From Pseudomonadales bacterium (lineage in GTDB: Bacteria; Pseudomonadota; Gammaproteobacteria; Pseudomonadales; Azotimanducaceae), in contig JAQXDL010000017.1 of assembly GCA_029251375.1 (NCBI GenBank), positions 1 through 36,297 on the forward strand: a DNA stretch of 36,297 nucleotides, in the 5' to 3' direction. The position numbers were made by a program, and so were the translations under genes. Under the pieces are notes generated by a model. The model had not been told where the DNA came from. It searched no databases and saw nothing but the letters and a program-made list of their open reading frames with translations. This document shows, piece by piece, positions 9,039 to 17,235 of this stretch; the first letter of the stretch is position 1, and the number at the start of each line of letters is the position of its first letter.

Positions 9039-9566
9039 ATGCGTTATCGGAAATATCTTCCCACGAGAGAAAAACTGCGAAACACACGGTCGTTGCAATT
9101 TCTTGGGCATATGATCTTCGAACCCAATCTCTGGCATTTTAATCGCCACTCAGTTTCTTTTGCCGTATTTATTGGAATCTTCTGCTGCTTCCTTCCCATG
9201 CCGTTCCAAATGATACCCTGTGTTTTCTTAGTTATTTGGGTTCGCTGCAACATCCCTCTGGCAATCGCCATCGTGTGGATAAGTAATCCGATCACGATGC
9301 CACCTATGATGTATTTCTGTTATACGATCGGCAAATGGATGCTAGGACAACCTGCGCCCTCAGCGGAGCTTGAAATTTCGACCCAATGGCTAGTGGAACA
9401 ACTGGCGGTCGTTTGGCAACCTTTGTTACTGGGCTGCCTTGTCGCGGGCACAACCCTTGGTTTGCTAGGCTTCGCACTGGTAAGACTTTACTGGCGTTGG
9501 AAAGTTGCGCGTGACTGGCGTAAGAGAAAGCGTAGATTAGATAAATATCTAGCGAACAAGCCCTGA
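9039..9566 (+). CDS. DUF2062 family membrane protein
   Basis: A 175-residue DUF2062 protein of unknown function. The family hallmark is visible: RYLPTREKLRNTRSLQFLG, then PNLWHFNRHSVSFAVFIG, FCCFLPMPFQM and WISNPITMPPM, followed by a membrane helix (about 130-155) and a very basic C-terminal tail. I chose the ATG at 9039 because family members begin with a short basic stretch just before RYLP; a reading from 8982 adds 19 residues without family support. No clear ribosome binding site is seen. It is divergent from comEC and converges on lolE with 17 bases between stops. Confidence 0.8.
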   Translation: MRYRKYLPTREKLRNTRSLQFLGHMIFEPNLWHFNRHSVSFAVFIGIFCCFLPMPFQMIPCVFLVIWVRCNIPLAIAIVWISNPITMPPMMYFCYTIGKWMLGQPAPSAELEISTQWLVEQLAVVWQPLLLGCLVAGTTLGLLGFALVRLYWRWKVARDWRKRKRRLDKYLANKP

Positions 9567-9583
9567 TTAATTATCGATAAAAT

Positions 9584-10816
9584 CTACTCTGAACGCAGCA
9601 CTTCGGCAGGCTCAAGCTTTGTAGCTCGATAAGCTGGGTACAAGGTCGCTAGAATGCTGATGGCAAACGACACTAGTACGATCACTAACGTGTCTAACAA
9701 ACGCACATCGGTTGGCACTCGGTCGAAGTAGGTTCCGGCCAACATGCGACCACCCATCATGTCCTCAATAAACCCAACAACCTCGGTTACATGATAGGCC
9801 AGTGGTATACCCAATAGCATGCCAAGCAGCGTACCTGAAATCCCAATAATACTGCCCTGCACAACGAACACCTGCATAACCTGACCACGGGAAAGACCCA
9901 TGGTGCGAAGCACAGCAATTTCGCCCTTCTTATCCTTCACCATCATGCTCAAGCCCGAAACGGTATTGAAGGCTGCTATCATTACGATTAGCGTTAACAA
10001 CATAAACATCATGATTTTTTCCATCTTTACCGTCTCGAAAAAATCACCATATTCTTGTGTCCAGTCCGCTACCTTTAAAGGTGCCAATGCCGTTTGGTAG
10101 TCCGAAACACTAAAAATATTGTTTAGCGTAAGCCGTGTATCGTGATGTTCGGTTTTTACAATATTCATTAAGTCATGGAGATGTATCAGCGCAAGTGAGT
10201 AGTCGAGCTCAGACTGTAATTCAAAAGTTCCAACCAATGCCACAGTCGCAAGTTTGGGTGAAATAAGCTGTCCACTTGCAGTCGCTGTTGGAATGATGAG
10301 CGTGATTTTGTCACCCGGCCAGACGCCCAGTTGAGACACCATACCTTGGCCCAGTATGATGTTGTTCGAGCCGGCTTTTAGCAGATCAATCTGGCCCAAC
10401 TTCATATTTTCAGGGATGACCGATGCGTATTTTTCTTCGTTCGGCAAGATACCATGGACGGCAATAATACGATTATCACGACCTTTGATGACGATCCCTT
10501 TACGCCCCAAAAAAGCGCTAGATCGCGCCCCGTCACCCATATCCATTAGTTGTTCAAGTTGATCAACAGGCATCGATTTTTCTTGCCCCATGACACCATT
10601 GTCGACATTGTCAGCACTGACAATCACGTGCGGTATCGCACCAAGAATTCTATATTTCAATTGGCTGTCAAAACCATTCATGACCGAGACAACCACGATC
10701 AAGGCCATGACTCCCAACATTAAGCCGATCATTGAAACCCGAGTAATGAATGACAAAAAGGAACTGCCCCTATGTGCAGTTGAAAACCTTAGCCCAATAA
10801 ACAGGGGGACATTCAT
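9584..10816 (-). CDS. lolE: lipoprotein-releasing ABC transporter permease LolE
   Basis: A 410-residue LolC/LolE-family permease of the LolCDE complex, which extracts outer-membrane lipoproteins from the inner membrane and passes them to LolA. It starts with the family motif FIGLRFSTAHRGSSFLSFI, a first helix (about 24-46) leading into VSVMNGFDSQL, a large periplasmic domain (about 48-260), then three helices around 267-293, 315-341 and 370-395 (FtsX-like). It ends in LYPAYRATKLEPAEVLRSE. The start overlaps the lolD stop as ATGA. It is assigned LolE by position after lolD and by similarity; LolC and LolE are close paralogues. Confidence 0.9.
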   Translation of the reverse strand: MNVPLFIGLRFSTAHRGSSFLSFITRVSMIGLMLGVMALIVVVSVMNGFDSQLKYRILGAIPHVIVSADNVDNGVMGQEKSMPVDQLEQLMDMGDGARSSAFLGRKGIVIKGRDNRIIAVHGILPNEEKYASVIPENMKLGQIDLLKAGSNNIILGQGMVSQLGVWPGDKITLIIPTATASGQLISPKLATVALVGTFELQSELDYSLALIHLHDLMNIVKTEHHDTRLTLNNIFSVSDYQTALAPLKVADWTQEYGDFFETVKMEKIMMFMLLTLIVMIAAFNTVSGLSMMVKDKKGEIAVLRTMGLSRGQVMQVFVVQGSIIGISGTLLGMLLGIPLAYHVTEVVGFIEDMMGGRMLAGTYFDRVPTDVRLLDTLVIVLVSFAISILATLYPAYRATKLEPAEVLRSE

Positions 10817-11496
10817 TCAACCGCTTCCAGCAATCCATTGTGCAACCGATACTGTCGATCCATACGGGCTGCCAGATCGAGGTTGTGCGTAACGATCACA
10901 AAACTGATATTCAACTCCGAACTCAATCCGACCATAAGTTCATTAACCTGTTCCGCAGTCTCTTCATCTAAGTTACCGGTCGGTTCGTCCGCAAGCACGC
11001 ATTGAGGCCGAGTCACTAGTGCACGGGCGATGGCCACCCTCTGTCGCTCACCGCCAGATAATTGAGCGGGCTTATGTTCAGCACGCTCGGTCAATCCCAC
11101 TGAAGCGAGCATCTCACGTGCCATTTTCATCGCAACCGCCTTCTTCTCACCACCTATCAACAGGGGAATGGCCACATTTTCCTCGGCGCTAAACTCACTC
11201 AATAAATGATGGAACTGATAAACAAAGCCTAATGCAGAGTTACGCAAAGCACACTGCTGTGTTTCGCCAAGTTGATTAATGTTTTTCCCGTTGATAAGGA
11301 TCGTGCCTTCATCCGGCACGTCCAGCCCCCCCAACAGGTGTAACAGGGTGCTTTTACCACTGCCGGACAAGCCCGTAATTGCAACCCGCTCGCCCCTCTC
11401 AATGTCAACATCTATGCCACGCAGAATATGTATGGCATTGCTGCTCTGATGATAGCGCTTGTGTAAATTGGAAATTTTGATGACTGGGTCATTCAT
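10813..11496 (-). CDS. lolD: lipoprotein-releasing ABC transporter ATPase LolD
   Basis: A 227-residue ABC ATPase that powers LolCDE. Walker A is GLSGSGKST (42-50), the Q-loop is in FVYQFHHLL, the signature is LSGGERQRVAIARAL (146-160), and Walker B with the catalytic Glu is CVLADEPTGNLD (166-177), followed by the H-loop in VTHN. It overlaps lolC by 8 bases and lolE by 4, so the three genes are translationally coupled. GGAGG inside the end of lolC, nine bases before the ATG, serves as its ribosome binding site. Confidence 0.95.
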   Translation of the reverse strand: MNDPVIKISNLHKRYHQSSNAIHILRGIDVDIERGERVAITGLSGSGKSTLLHLLGGLDVPDEGTILINGKNINQLGETQQCALRNSALGFVYQFHHLLSEFSAEENVAIPLLIGGEKKAVAMKMAREMLASVGLTERAEHKPAQLSGGERQRVAIARALVTRPQCVLADEPTGNLDEETAEQVNELMVGLSSELNISFVIVTHNLDLAARMDRQYRLHNGLLEAVE

Positions 11497-12721
11497 TTTT
11501 CAAGGCCTCCACAGGATTAGCTCTGGCGGCTAACATCGCCGGATATATAGTAACCACGAAACAGATCAACATCGCCACTGCACCAATGACAAACAGGTCA
11601 GACAATAAAATTTGAGACGGCAGATAGTGAATAAAGTATTCATCCATCAAGCCGAGTTGAAGTATTGTGTCAATGAAACTGTAAACCTCTGTAATATAAT
11701 TAGCCATCAGCACACCTATGATTATGCCGACCGATACGCCCACGAAACCAATCAATAACCCGTAACTAATAAAGATTGTTAGGATCTCTCGGGTTGTTGC
11801 ACCCATCGTGCGCAGAATGGCGATATCCGGTTTTTTTTCATTCACAATCATGACGAGGTTGGCGACAATATTAAAAGCAGCCACCATAATCAGCATCAGA
11901 AGCAAAAGGAACATGGTGGTTTTTTGCATCAAGATCGCATCGTAAAGATTTCCCTGCCTGCTCATCCAACTCGTTGCGTAGAAACCTTGGCCACGCATTT
12001 GACCCAGCAAATTTTGAAGCAGTTCGCGAATTTCAAACAGGTCGGTCGATTTAACCCGCAATGAATCGATCTGCCGCTTGCCGGTGAGCCTCAGTGCATC
12101 GTTAATATGGATGTAAAGATTATTTTTATCAGCATCTGAGCCGACTGAAAAAATACTCGAGATGGTAAACCGCTTCGTTCGAGGTATCGGACCGGCCAGT
12201 GTTAAACGCGCCTCAGGCAACACAAGGGTAATTTTATCACCCACCCCTACTTGCATTTTGGCGGCCAGCACTGAACCAATCGCCAAGTTAAACGCGCCCT
12301 GCTGCAAGTCACTTAGGCTACCTTCAATAAAATATTCATCAAGAATTGACACATGGACCTCAGCCTCAGGTTCAACACCAAAATAGGTAATCCCCTGAAT
12401 TTCACCTGAACCGACAACTAAGCCCCCTCCTTGGTAAAACGGTGCCACGGCGATCACATCTTCATGCTGTTCGAGAGAACGGGCCAACTGCGGCCAATCG
12501 TCGATGCCGCTGCGGTTGGTAATGACACCATGCGGCAGCACACCCAGCACCCGCGTTCGTAGTTCTTGCTCGAAGCCGTTCATAACGGATAGGACAATAA
12601 CCAACACTGCGACACCCAAGACCAACCCTGAGGTTGAGGCGAGAGAAATGAAAGACACCAATCGATCTTCCTGTGAAGAACGGGTGTATCGCAGAGCGAT
12701 TGCGGCTTGCCAATTTGACAC
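11489..12721 (-). CDS. lolC: lipoprotein-releasing ABC transporter permease LolC
   Basis: A 410-residue permease, the same length and topology as the lolE product: ALRYTRSSQEDRLVSFISLAS, first helix into LSVMNGFEQEL, a long periplasmic domain, and a C-terminal FtsX-like three-helix block ending in IYPAMLAARANPVEALKNE. LolC supplies the LolA-docking hook in the complex. The start codon is GTG at 12721 with only a weak upstream ribosome binding site. It is first in the operon and is divergent from the DAHP synthase-like gene across about 160 bases, where the promoter should lie. Confidence 0.92.
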   Translation of the reverse strand: MSNWQAAIALRYTRSSQEDRLVSFISLASTSGLVLGVAVLVIVLSVMNGFEQELRTRVLGVLPHGVITNRSGIDDWPQLARSLEQHEDVIAVAPFYQGGGLVVGSGEIQGITYFGVEPEAEVHVSILDEYFIEGSLSDLQQGAFNLAIGSVLAAKMQVGVGDKITLVLPEARLTLAGPIPRTKRFTISSIFSVGSDADKNNLYIHINDALRLTGKRQIDSLRVKSTDLFEIRELLQNLLGQMRGQGFYATSWMSRQGNLYDAILMQKTTMFLLLLMLIMVAAFNIVANLVMIVNEKKPDIAILRTMGATTREILTIFISYGLLIGFVGVSVGIIIGVLMANYITEVYSFIDTILQLGLMDEYFIHYLPSQILLSDLFVIGAVAMLICFVVTIYPAMLAARANPVEALKNE

Positions 12722-12880
12722 GAATGAGTGTCCAAGAAATAAAAGCCTATTGAATCACAATCGCCGCTGATTTGTTATTTCAGTGAGTCGCTGAATTCAC
12801 GTTTCACCACACTGCGAATCACTATAGAATCTTGACAAGAAGTTAGCTTTCTCGAACCACCCCTACTGCTTGGAGCGACT

Positions 12881-13990
12881 ATGATTGTAATTCTTAACTC
12901 TACAACCCAAAAAGGTAGCCCCGAATACGATATAGCAATGAAGTATTTGAATCTCTTACCGAACGTTGAAATTATGGAACATCAGGTTCAAGGCGCCGAG
13001 CAAACGTTAACTGAAATATATTTATTGGGTGACACCCATAAGCTAGATCAAGAGTCGATCGAATCCCTTGAAGCCGTTGAACGCGTGATTAGAATCTCTG
13101 AAGAGTATCGAATTCTAGGCAGACACAAGGATCAAAATCGAACCACGGGTTTTGACTACAACGGCGTGCATTTCTCGCAGCAAACATCTCATGTGTTTGC
13201 AGGTCTATGTGCTGTCGACACGCCCGAGCATGTTGAAATTATGATGAAAGCGCTCCAGTCTCATGGTCAGCAATGCACTCGAATGGGTGCCTATAAACCC
13301 CGCACTAACCCCTATTCATTTCAGGGGCATGGTAAAGATTGCCTACCTTGGGTGTTCGAGTTGGCAGGCAAATACGGCATTAAAGTGGTGGCCATGGAGG
13401 TCACGCACGAAAGTCAAATTATTGAAATAAACGATGCCCTCGAACAAACGGGTCATCCAACTGGCGTGATGCTCCAAATTGGTACTCGTAATACACAAAA
13501 CTTCGAATTACTGAAATCCGTTGGCCGACAACGAACCTTCCCCGTGCTATTCAAAAGAGGCTATGGCGTAACGTTGAATGAATCTCTCAATGCGGCTGAA
13601 TACCTTGCTAGCGAAGGCACGTCGAATGTTATCTTCTGTCTGCGAGGCATGAAAAGCTCCGCTGGCGCACCGCATCGAAACATGGTCGATTTCGGCCAAG
13701 TACCGATCGTTAAGCGACTGACACGAATGCCCGTCTGCGTTGACCCATCTCACTCGGTCGGTACAAGAGAGTTATCTTCCGATGGAATTCTAGATGTCGC
13801 CCACGTAGCCTCACAGGGTCTGGTTGCGGGCGCAAATATGGTACTGGTCGATTTTCACCCTGAACCCACTAAAGCCCTGGTCGACGGCCCGCAAGCTTTG
13901 TTGATGGATGAATTGCCTCGATTCCTCGATGACATGGCAGCAAGTCATGAGTTCTATCAAAAGCGTCTGAAGATTTGGCAGGAAAACTAA
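12881..13990 (+). CDS. class I-beta DAHP synthase-like enzyme (divergent)
   Basis: A 369-residue member of the DAHP synthase / KDO8P synthase family. DAHP synthase condenses phosphoenolpyruvate with erythrose 4-phosphate at the entry to aromatic biosynthesis. Residues 139-151 (KPRTNPYSFQGHG), 201-207 (GTRNTQNF), 221-227 (PVLFKRG) and 287-291 (VDPSH) match the I-beta type, preceded by an N-terminal segment of about 90 residues that may correspond to the regulatory ferredoxin-like domain. Expected metal ligands map to Cys110, His291 and Asp335, but the usual Glu in IEVHP reads Asp324 (VDFHP), and the usual GPCSVE reads GLCAVD. Family membership is secure; the precise reaction is less so. GGAG precedes the ATG by five bases. 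Confidence 0.75.
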   Translation: MIVILNSTTQKGSPEYDIAMKYLNLLPNVEIMEHQVQGAEQTLTEIYLLGDTHKLDQESIESLEAVERVIRISEEYRILGRHKDQNRTTGFDYNGVHFSQQTSHVFAGLCAVDTPEHVEIMMKALQSHGQQCTRMGAYKPRTNPYSFQGHGKDCLPWVFELAGKYGIKVVAMEVTHESQIIEINDALEQTGHPTGVMLQIGTRNTQNFELLKSVGRQRTFPVLFKRGYGVTLNESLNAAEYLASEGTSNVIFCLRGMKSSAGAPHRNMVDFGQVPIVKRLTRMPVCVDPSHSVGTRELSSDGILDVAHVASQGLVAGANMVLVDFHPEPTKALVDGPQALLMDELPRFLDDMAASHEFYQKRLKIWQEN

Positions 13991-14013
13991 GCAAATAACA
14001 AAATGAAGGTGTT

Positions 14014-14045
14014 AAAAAAATGGGGGCTGGTGAAACTTGAGCCCC
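14014..14045 (-). terminator. intrinsic terminator for the apbE-nqrM transcript
   Basis: On the minus strand GGGGCT (from 14045) pairs with AGCCCC across an 11-12 nt loop, followed immediately by CATTTTTTT. It lies about 150 bases past the nqrM stop and is oriented for apbE-nqrM. For the convergent upstream gene the stem is followed only by TT, so any action on that strand would be weak. Confidence 0.75.
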
Positions 14046-14192
14046 TTGGTGGAGCAGCTTCGATACAAAACTTGAGTTACTGAAGCTGTATTAGCGCCAA
14101 TGGTGTTGGAAAGGTGTGTCTCTAAGCACTACGATGTGTACGCTTGCTCTCTAGAAACGTTCAGAAGACTGCCTGTAGCTACTTATAAATGC

Positions 14193-14450
14193 CTAGGACG
14201 CATCATAAAAACGAGACTGTGCGCTTAACTGGGCACCTAGCGAGGGTTTTGATATACCTTCAGATTCAGCATCCTTAACCTCATCACACTTGCTCATATC
14301 ACCGCCGCAGAGCTCACACGAACCTGTCACACCAATATTGTTCAGGCCGCCACAAGTACCAGCAATTGGTGCTCTGCCTCTCAGCACGCCCACTGCCATT
14401 GCTAAAACTAATAGGCATAAAATCAAGAAGCTTAGAAAGAATTCAATCAT
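14193..14450 (-). CDS. nqrM: Na+-NQR maturation factor NqrM (DUF539)
   Basis: An 85-residue NqrM, needed to assemble the sodium-translocating NADH:quinone oxidoreductase, probably by delivering iron to the NqrD/E site. It has one N-terminal membrane helix (about 3-24) then the diagnostic Cys-rich part RAPIAGTCGGLNNIG and SCELCGG followed by KC (Cys33, 45, 48, 55). I chose the ATG at 14450 because NqrM proteins begin directly with the helix. Longer readings from GTG 14519 or a nearby ATG add an Asn-rich leader encoded by a 9-bp tandem repeat and overlap apbE. The gap to apbE is 49 bases. No nqrABCDEF genes flank it here. Confidence 0.9.
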   Translation of the reverse strand: MIEFFLSFLILCLLVLAMAVGVLRGRAPIAGTCGGLNNIGVTGSCELCGGDMSKCDEVKDAESEGISKPSLGAQLSAQSRFYDAS

Positions 14451-14457
14451 AGTCGTC

Positions 14458-14494
14458 GGTTTATCGCGGTTATTAGGGTTATTAAGGTTGTTTG
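14458..14494. repeat. short tandem repeat, 9-10 bp period, between apbE and nqrM
   Basis: Four head-to-tail units beginning GGTT (14458, 14468, 14477, 14486), for example GGTTATTAG then GGTTATTAA. They fill most of the 49-base apbE-nqrM gap. If read from the longer nqrM start they encode an Asn-rich leader that I consider non-native. Confidence 0.55.
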
Positions 14495-14499
14495 CTAAT

Positions 14500-15525
14500 T
14501 CATTCAGAAACATCGGCACGCTGCAGATACTCTGAAAACGCTGAGCTTAAATGTTCACTGAAACCAGTACCAGAATTAATTATAACTAATACGGCGATAT
14601 TATTCGCCTCTGCCATCGCCATTCCATCCTCGAGCCCCATGACATTAATCGCTGTCGCCACACCATCGGCGAACATGGTCGACTCGGCGATCACTGTCAC
14701 AGAGGCCACATTGTGGACAATTGGATAGCCGGTTGTCGGATCGAGCGTGTGGGAATAGCGTCGGCCCTGTTTTTCAAAGTAATTGCGATAATCACCGCTG
14801 GTCGCCATGCCCATATTCATAAGTGCAATAGCCTTATAGGGTGCGCGCTCGAGCACGGAGGGTTTCTCAATCGCAATCCTCCATGTCTTGCCCTGATCGT
14901 TTCGACCTTTTGCCTTGAGTTCTCCGCCAATTTCGACAAGGTAATCAACAAAACCTTGGTTTTCCAGTAATGCACTAATCTGATCGACCGCATAACCTTT
15001 CACTATCGCCGACAAATCCACATAACTCGCCACCTGTCGCGTCACGCCATGTGAGTCTAAAGAAAGCTTATTCATTCCTACGCTCTGCAATGCCCGATCT
15101 ATTTGTTTCTGCCCAGGAATCTGATCGCCACCGCCACCAGGGCCGAAACCCCAAAGATTGACTAACGGCCCTACCGTTGCATCAAATTTTTCACCGCTCA
15201 TTCGATAAATCTGTAAGGTCTTTTCGAGCACCGCGCGGGTGTCAGCTGAAACAGGAAACGGTTCGTTCAATGGCGAGCGATTTAGCCGAGACAATTCAGA
15301 ATCGACAATGTATGTCGACATCAGTGAATTTAGCTCGAACAATTCTTTTTCGATTAACAGCTGCAATGCCTCTGCCTTAACAGATGTATTGTCGCTACGA
15401 ATCGCTTTCACAGTGAAGGTCGTACCCATGGTCTGACCGTGGATGACGACCGGCGAGTCTTGCGCACAACCCGCGAGCAAAATCACGGCGAGCGTCAACA
15501 ACAATCTGTACATGTAATCGGGCAT
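14500..15525 (-). CDS. apbE: FAD:protein FMN transferase ApbE (lipoprotein)
   Basis: A 341-residue ApbE/flavin transferase, which attaches FMN covalently to Thr of NqrB, NqrC or RnfG/D. The N-terminus is a lipoprotein signal peptide ending LLAGC (Cys20). Family features include GQTMGTTF (30-37), GFGPGGGGD, the FAD-binding SAIVKGYAVD, TSGDYRNYF, HTLDPTTGYPI and the metal-binding MFADGVATA near the C-terminus. AAGGAGG five bases before the ATG is an excellent ribosome binding site. It lies directly upstream of nqrM on the same strand, so both proteins would serve Na+-NQR maturation. Confidence 0.95.
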   Translation of the reverse strand: MPDYMYRLLLTLAVILLAGCAQDSPVVIHGQTMGTTFTVKAIRSDNTSVKAEALQLLIEKELFELNSLMSTYIVDSELSRLNRSPLNEPFPVSADTRAVLEKTLQIYRMSGEKFDATVGPLVNLWGFGPGGGGDQIPGQKQIDRALQSVGMNKLSLDSHGVTRQVASYVDLSAIVKGYAVDQISALLENQGFVDYLVEIGGELKAKGRNDQGKTWRIAIEKPSVLERAPYKAIALMNMGMATSGDYRNYFEKQGRRYSHTLDPTTGYPIVHNVASVTVIAESTMFADGVATAINVMGLEDGMAMAEANNIAVLVIINSGTGFSEHLSSAFSEYLQRADVSE

Positions 15526-15628
15526 TAAGTCCTCCTTGTAAGCTGATCATTATAGCCTGTTGTACTGGTACCAACCCAACAAAGCTTAGGTTAGTCTTGC
15601 TCTTTTGCTATTGGACCAGAAAAATACC

Positions 15629-16099
15629 ATGAGCCACCCACCCATAACTTCTATTGAAGATTTGCAATCGTCTTATCACTCACTCATTCCCATCAGTGCT
15701 CACATGGGCATGAGCGTGGAGGCTTACGATGGCAGAAGTCTGTCAGTGAGCGCGCCGCTAGAAAACAACATTAATCACCAGCTTTCCGCATTTGGTGGTA
15801 GTTTATTTTCTTTGGCCGCATTGGCCGGCTGGGGAATTCTACAATTGAAGTTGGCGGAACTAGGAGTTCAAGGCAATACCGTCATTGCCGGCGGTGATGT
15901 CAGTTATCAACAGCCTGTATTCGAGACATTACGTTGCCGCTGTACCCTGCCACCCGAGTACGACGCGTTTGCAAGCCACCTTGTACAAAATGGAAAAGCG
16001 TCATTAATACTGCAATCACAGTTTCACTTAGCATCCTCGCCTGAAACAGCTGCAATGACGTTTAATGGTAAGTACGCGGTGCGCCTAGATAGAGACTAA
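15629..16099 (+). CDS. YiiD C-terminal-type hotdog thioesterase
   Basis: A 156-residue protein resembling the putative thioesterase domain found at the C-terminus of YiiD. The segment NHQLSAFGGSLFSLAALAGW (49-68) is the hotdog central helix signature, followed by the strand GGDVSYQQPV typical of thioesterases acting on acyl-CoA or acyl-ACP. The ATG at 15629 is preferred over an upstream TTG at 15605, which adds eight unsupported residues. Substrate is unknown. It is divergent from apbE and followed 98 bases later by the D-cysteine desulfhydrase-like gene. Confidence 0.72.
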   Translation: MSHPPITSIEDLQSSYHSLIPISAHMGMSVEAYDGRSLSVSAPLENNINHQLSAFGGSLFSLAALAGWGILQLKLAELGVQGNTVIAGGDVSYQQPVFETLRCRCTLPPEYDAFASHLVQNGKASLILQSQFHLASSPETAAMTFNGKYAVRLDRD

Positions 16100-16197
16100 G
16101 CAACTAACACCCAAGCGTCACCGCCTTGCACAACATCCCGCTTTGAAAAAAATGGCCGCAGCCTTTACCATCTGCAAAACACTTTGGCGCACATTAC

Positions 16198-17190
16198 ATG
16201 CATACCCCTCCCAAAATGGACTTGGCACGGCTACCGACGCCTCTGCAGTGTCTTAAGCGATTCTCGACTCAACATAACCTACCTCGAATATGGTTTAAAA
16301 GAGACGACCTGACCGACACTAACGCATCGGGCAACAAGCTTCGCAAGCTAGAATTCACCATAGGCCAAGCGGTCGCCGACGGCGCCACCGTGTTAATCAC
16401 TGCCGGCGGCGTGCAGTCGAACCACGCCAGAGCGACGGCAATTATTGCTGCGCAATTGGGACTAAAGTCACATCTGATTTTAAGAGGATTACCGGGTGAC
16501 CCCGCCGACGGAAACCAACTCATCGATGAATTGGTCGGCGCTGCAACAACTTTCATCAAACCATCGAGAGACGTCGATGAAGTGTTCAATGAACTTTCGG
16601 AGCAATATCGCGCAGCAGGTGAGACCCCCTACTGCATTCCGATTGGCGCTAGCGACGAGGTGGGCCTGTGGGGCTATATCAACGCAGTCGAAGAATTGAT
16701 GCAGGATTTCGAACTGCAGAACATCATGCCTGAATATCTTTTTTCGGCAACGGGTTCCGGCGGCACTGCAGGCGGACTCATTCTTGGTAAAGCGATGCAC
16801 AACTTAAAGACAGAGATACTTTCCATCAATGTCTGCGACGATGAAGCATACTTCGTGTCCAAAATACGGGCTGACTTCAGACTGTGGCAAAGCCGGTATG
16901 GCAACAATCTTGATGTCGAGACGCTACCGATCAACATCATTGATGGCTATGTCGGACCTGGGTATGGAAAAGCGACACCCGATGTCTTCCAAATGATTGG
17001 CGATCTAGCTAGGACTGAGGGCATCATTCTCGATCCTGTTTACACAGGCAAAGCATTCCATGGAATGATAGAGGAGCTAAAGAAAGGTCATTACAGCGAC
17101 GCACGTGATATCGTGTTCCTTCACACAGGAGGAATATTTGGACTGTTTCCGCAACGAGAACAGCTCATGAAATACGCTGTTTCCAGATAG
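16198..17190 (+). CDS. D-cysteine desulfhydrase / ACC deaminase family PLP enzyme
   Basis: A 330-residue fold-type II PLP enzyme. D-cysteine desulfhydrase converts D-cysteine to pyruvate, ammonia and sulfide; the family also includes ACC deaminases. Visible parts: FKRDDLTD (33-40), GNKLRKLEF with PLP Lys47, the nucleophile segment TAGGVQSNHARAT (Ser74), the phosphate-binding GSGGTAGG, and the C-terminal DPVYTGKAFHGM and FLHTGG. It resembles E. coli DcyD throughout, so desulfhydrase is the more likely activity. The next gene begins 45 bases later, so it may be first in the SPOR-selA-selB-SDR cluster. No clear ribosome binding site supports the ATG at 16198; Met7 is an alternative. Confidence 0.8.
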   Translation: MHTPPKMDLARLPTPLQCLKRFSTQHNLPRIWFKRDDLTDTNASGNKLRKLEFTIGQAVADGATVLITAGGVQSNHARATAIIAAQLGLKSHLILRGLPGDPADGNQLIDELVGAATTFIKPSRDVDEVFNELSEQYRAAGETPYCIPIGASDEVGLWGYINAVEELMQDFELQNIMPEYLFSATGSGGTAGGLILGKAMHNLKTEILSINVCDDEAYFVSKIRADFRLWQSRYGNNLDVETLPINIIDGYVGPGYGKATPDVFQMIGDLARTEGIILDPVYTGKAFHGMIEELKKGHYSDARDIVFLHTGGIFGLFPQREQLMKYAVSR

Positions 17191-17235
17191 CCAACTATGG
17201 TTGAATTACCCCTTAATCGAGATTGCACTAACACT

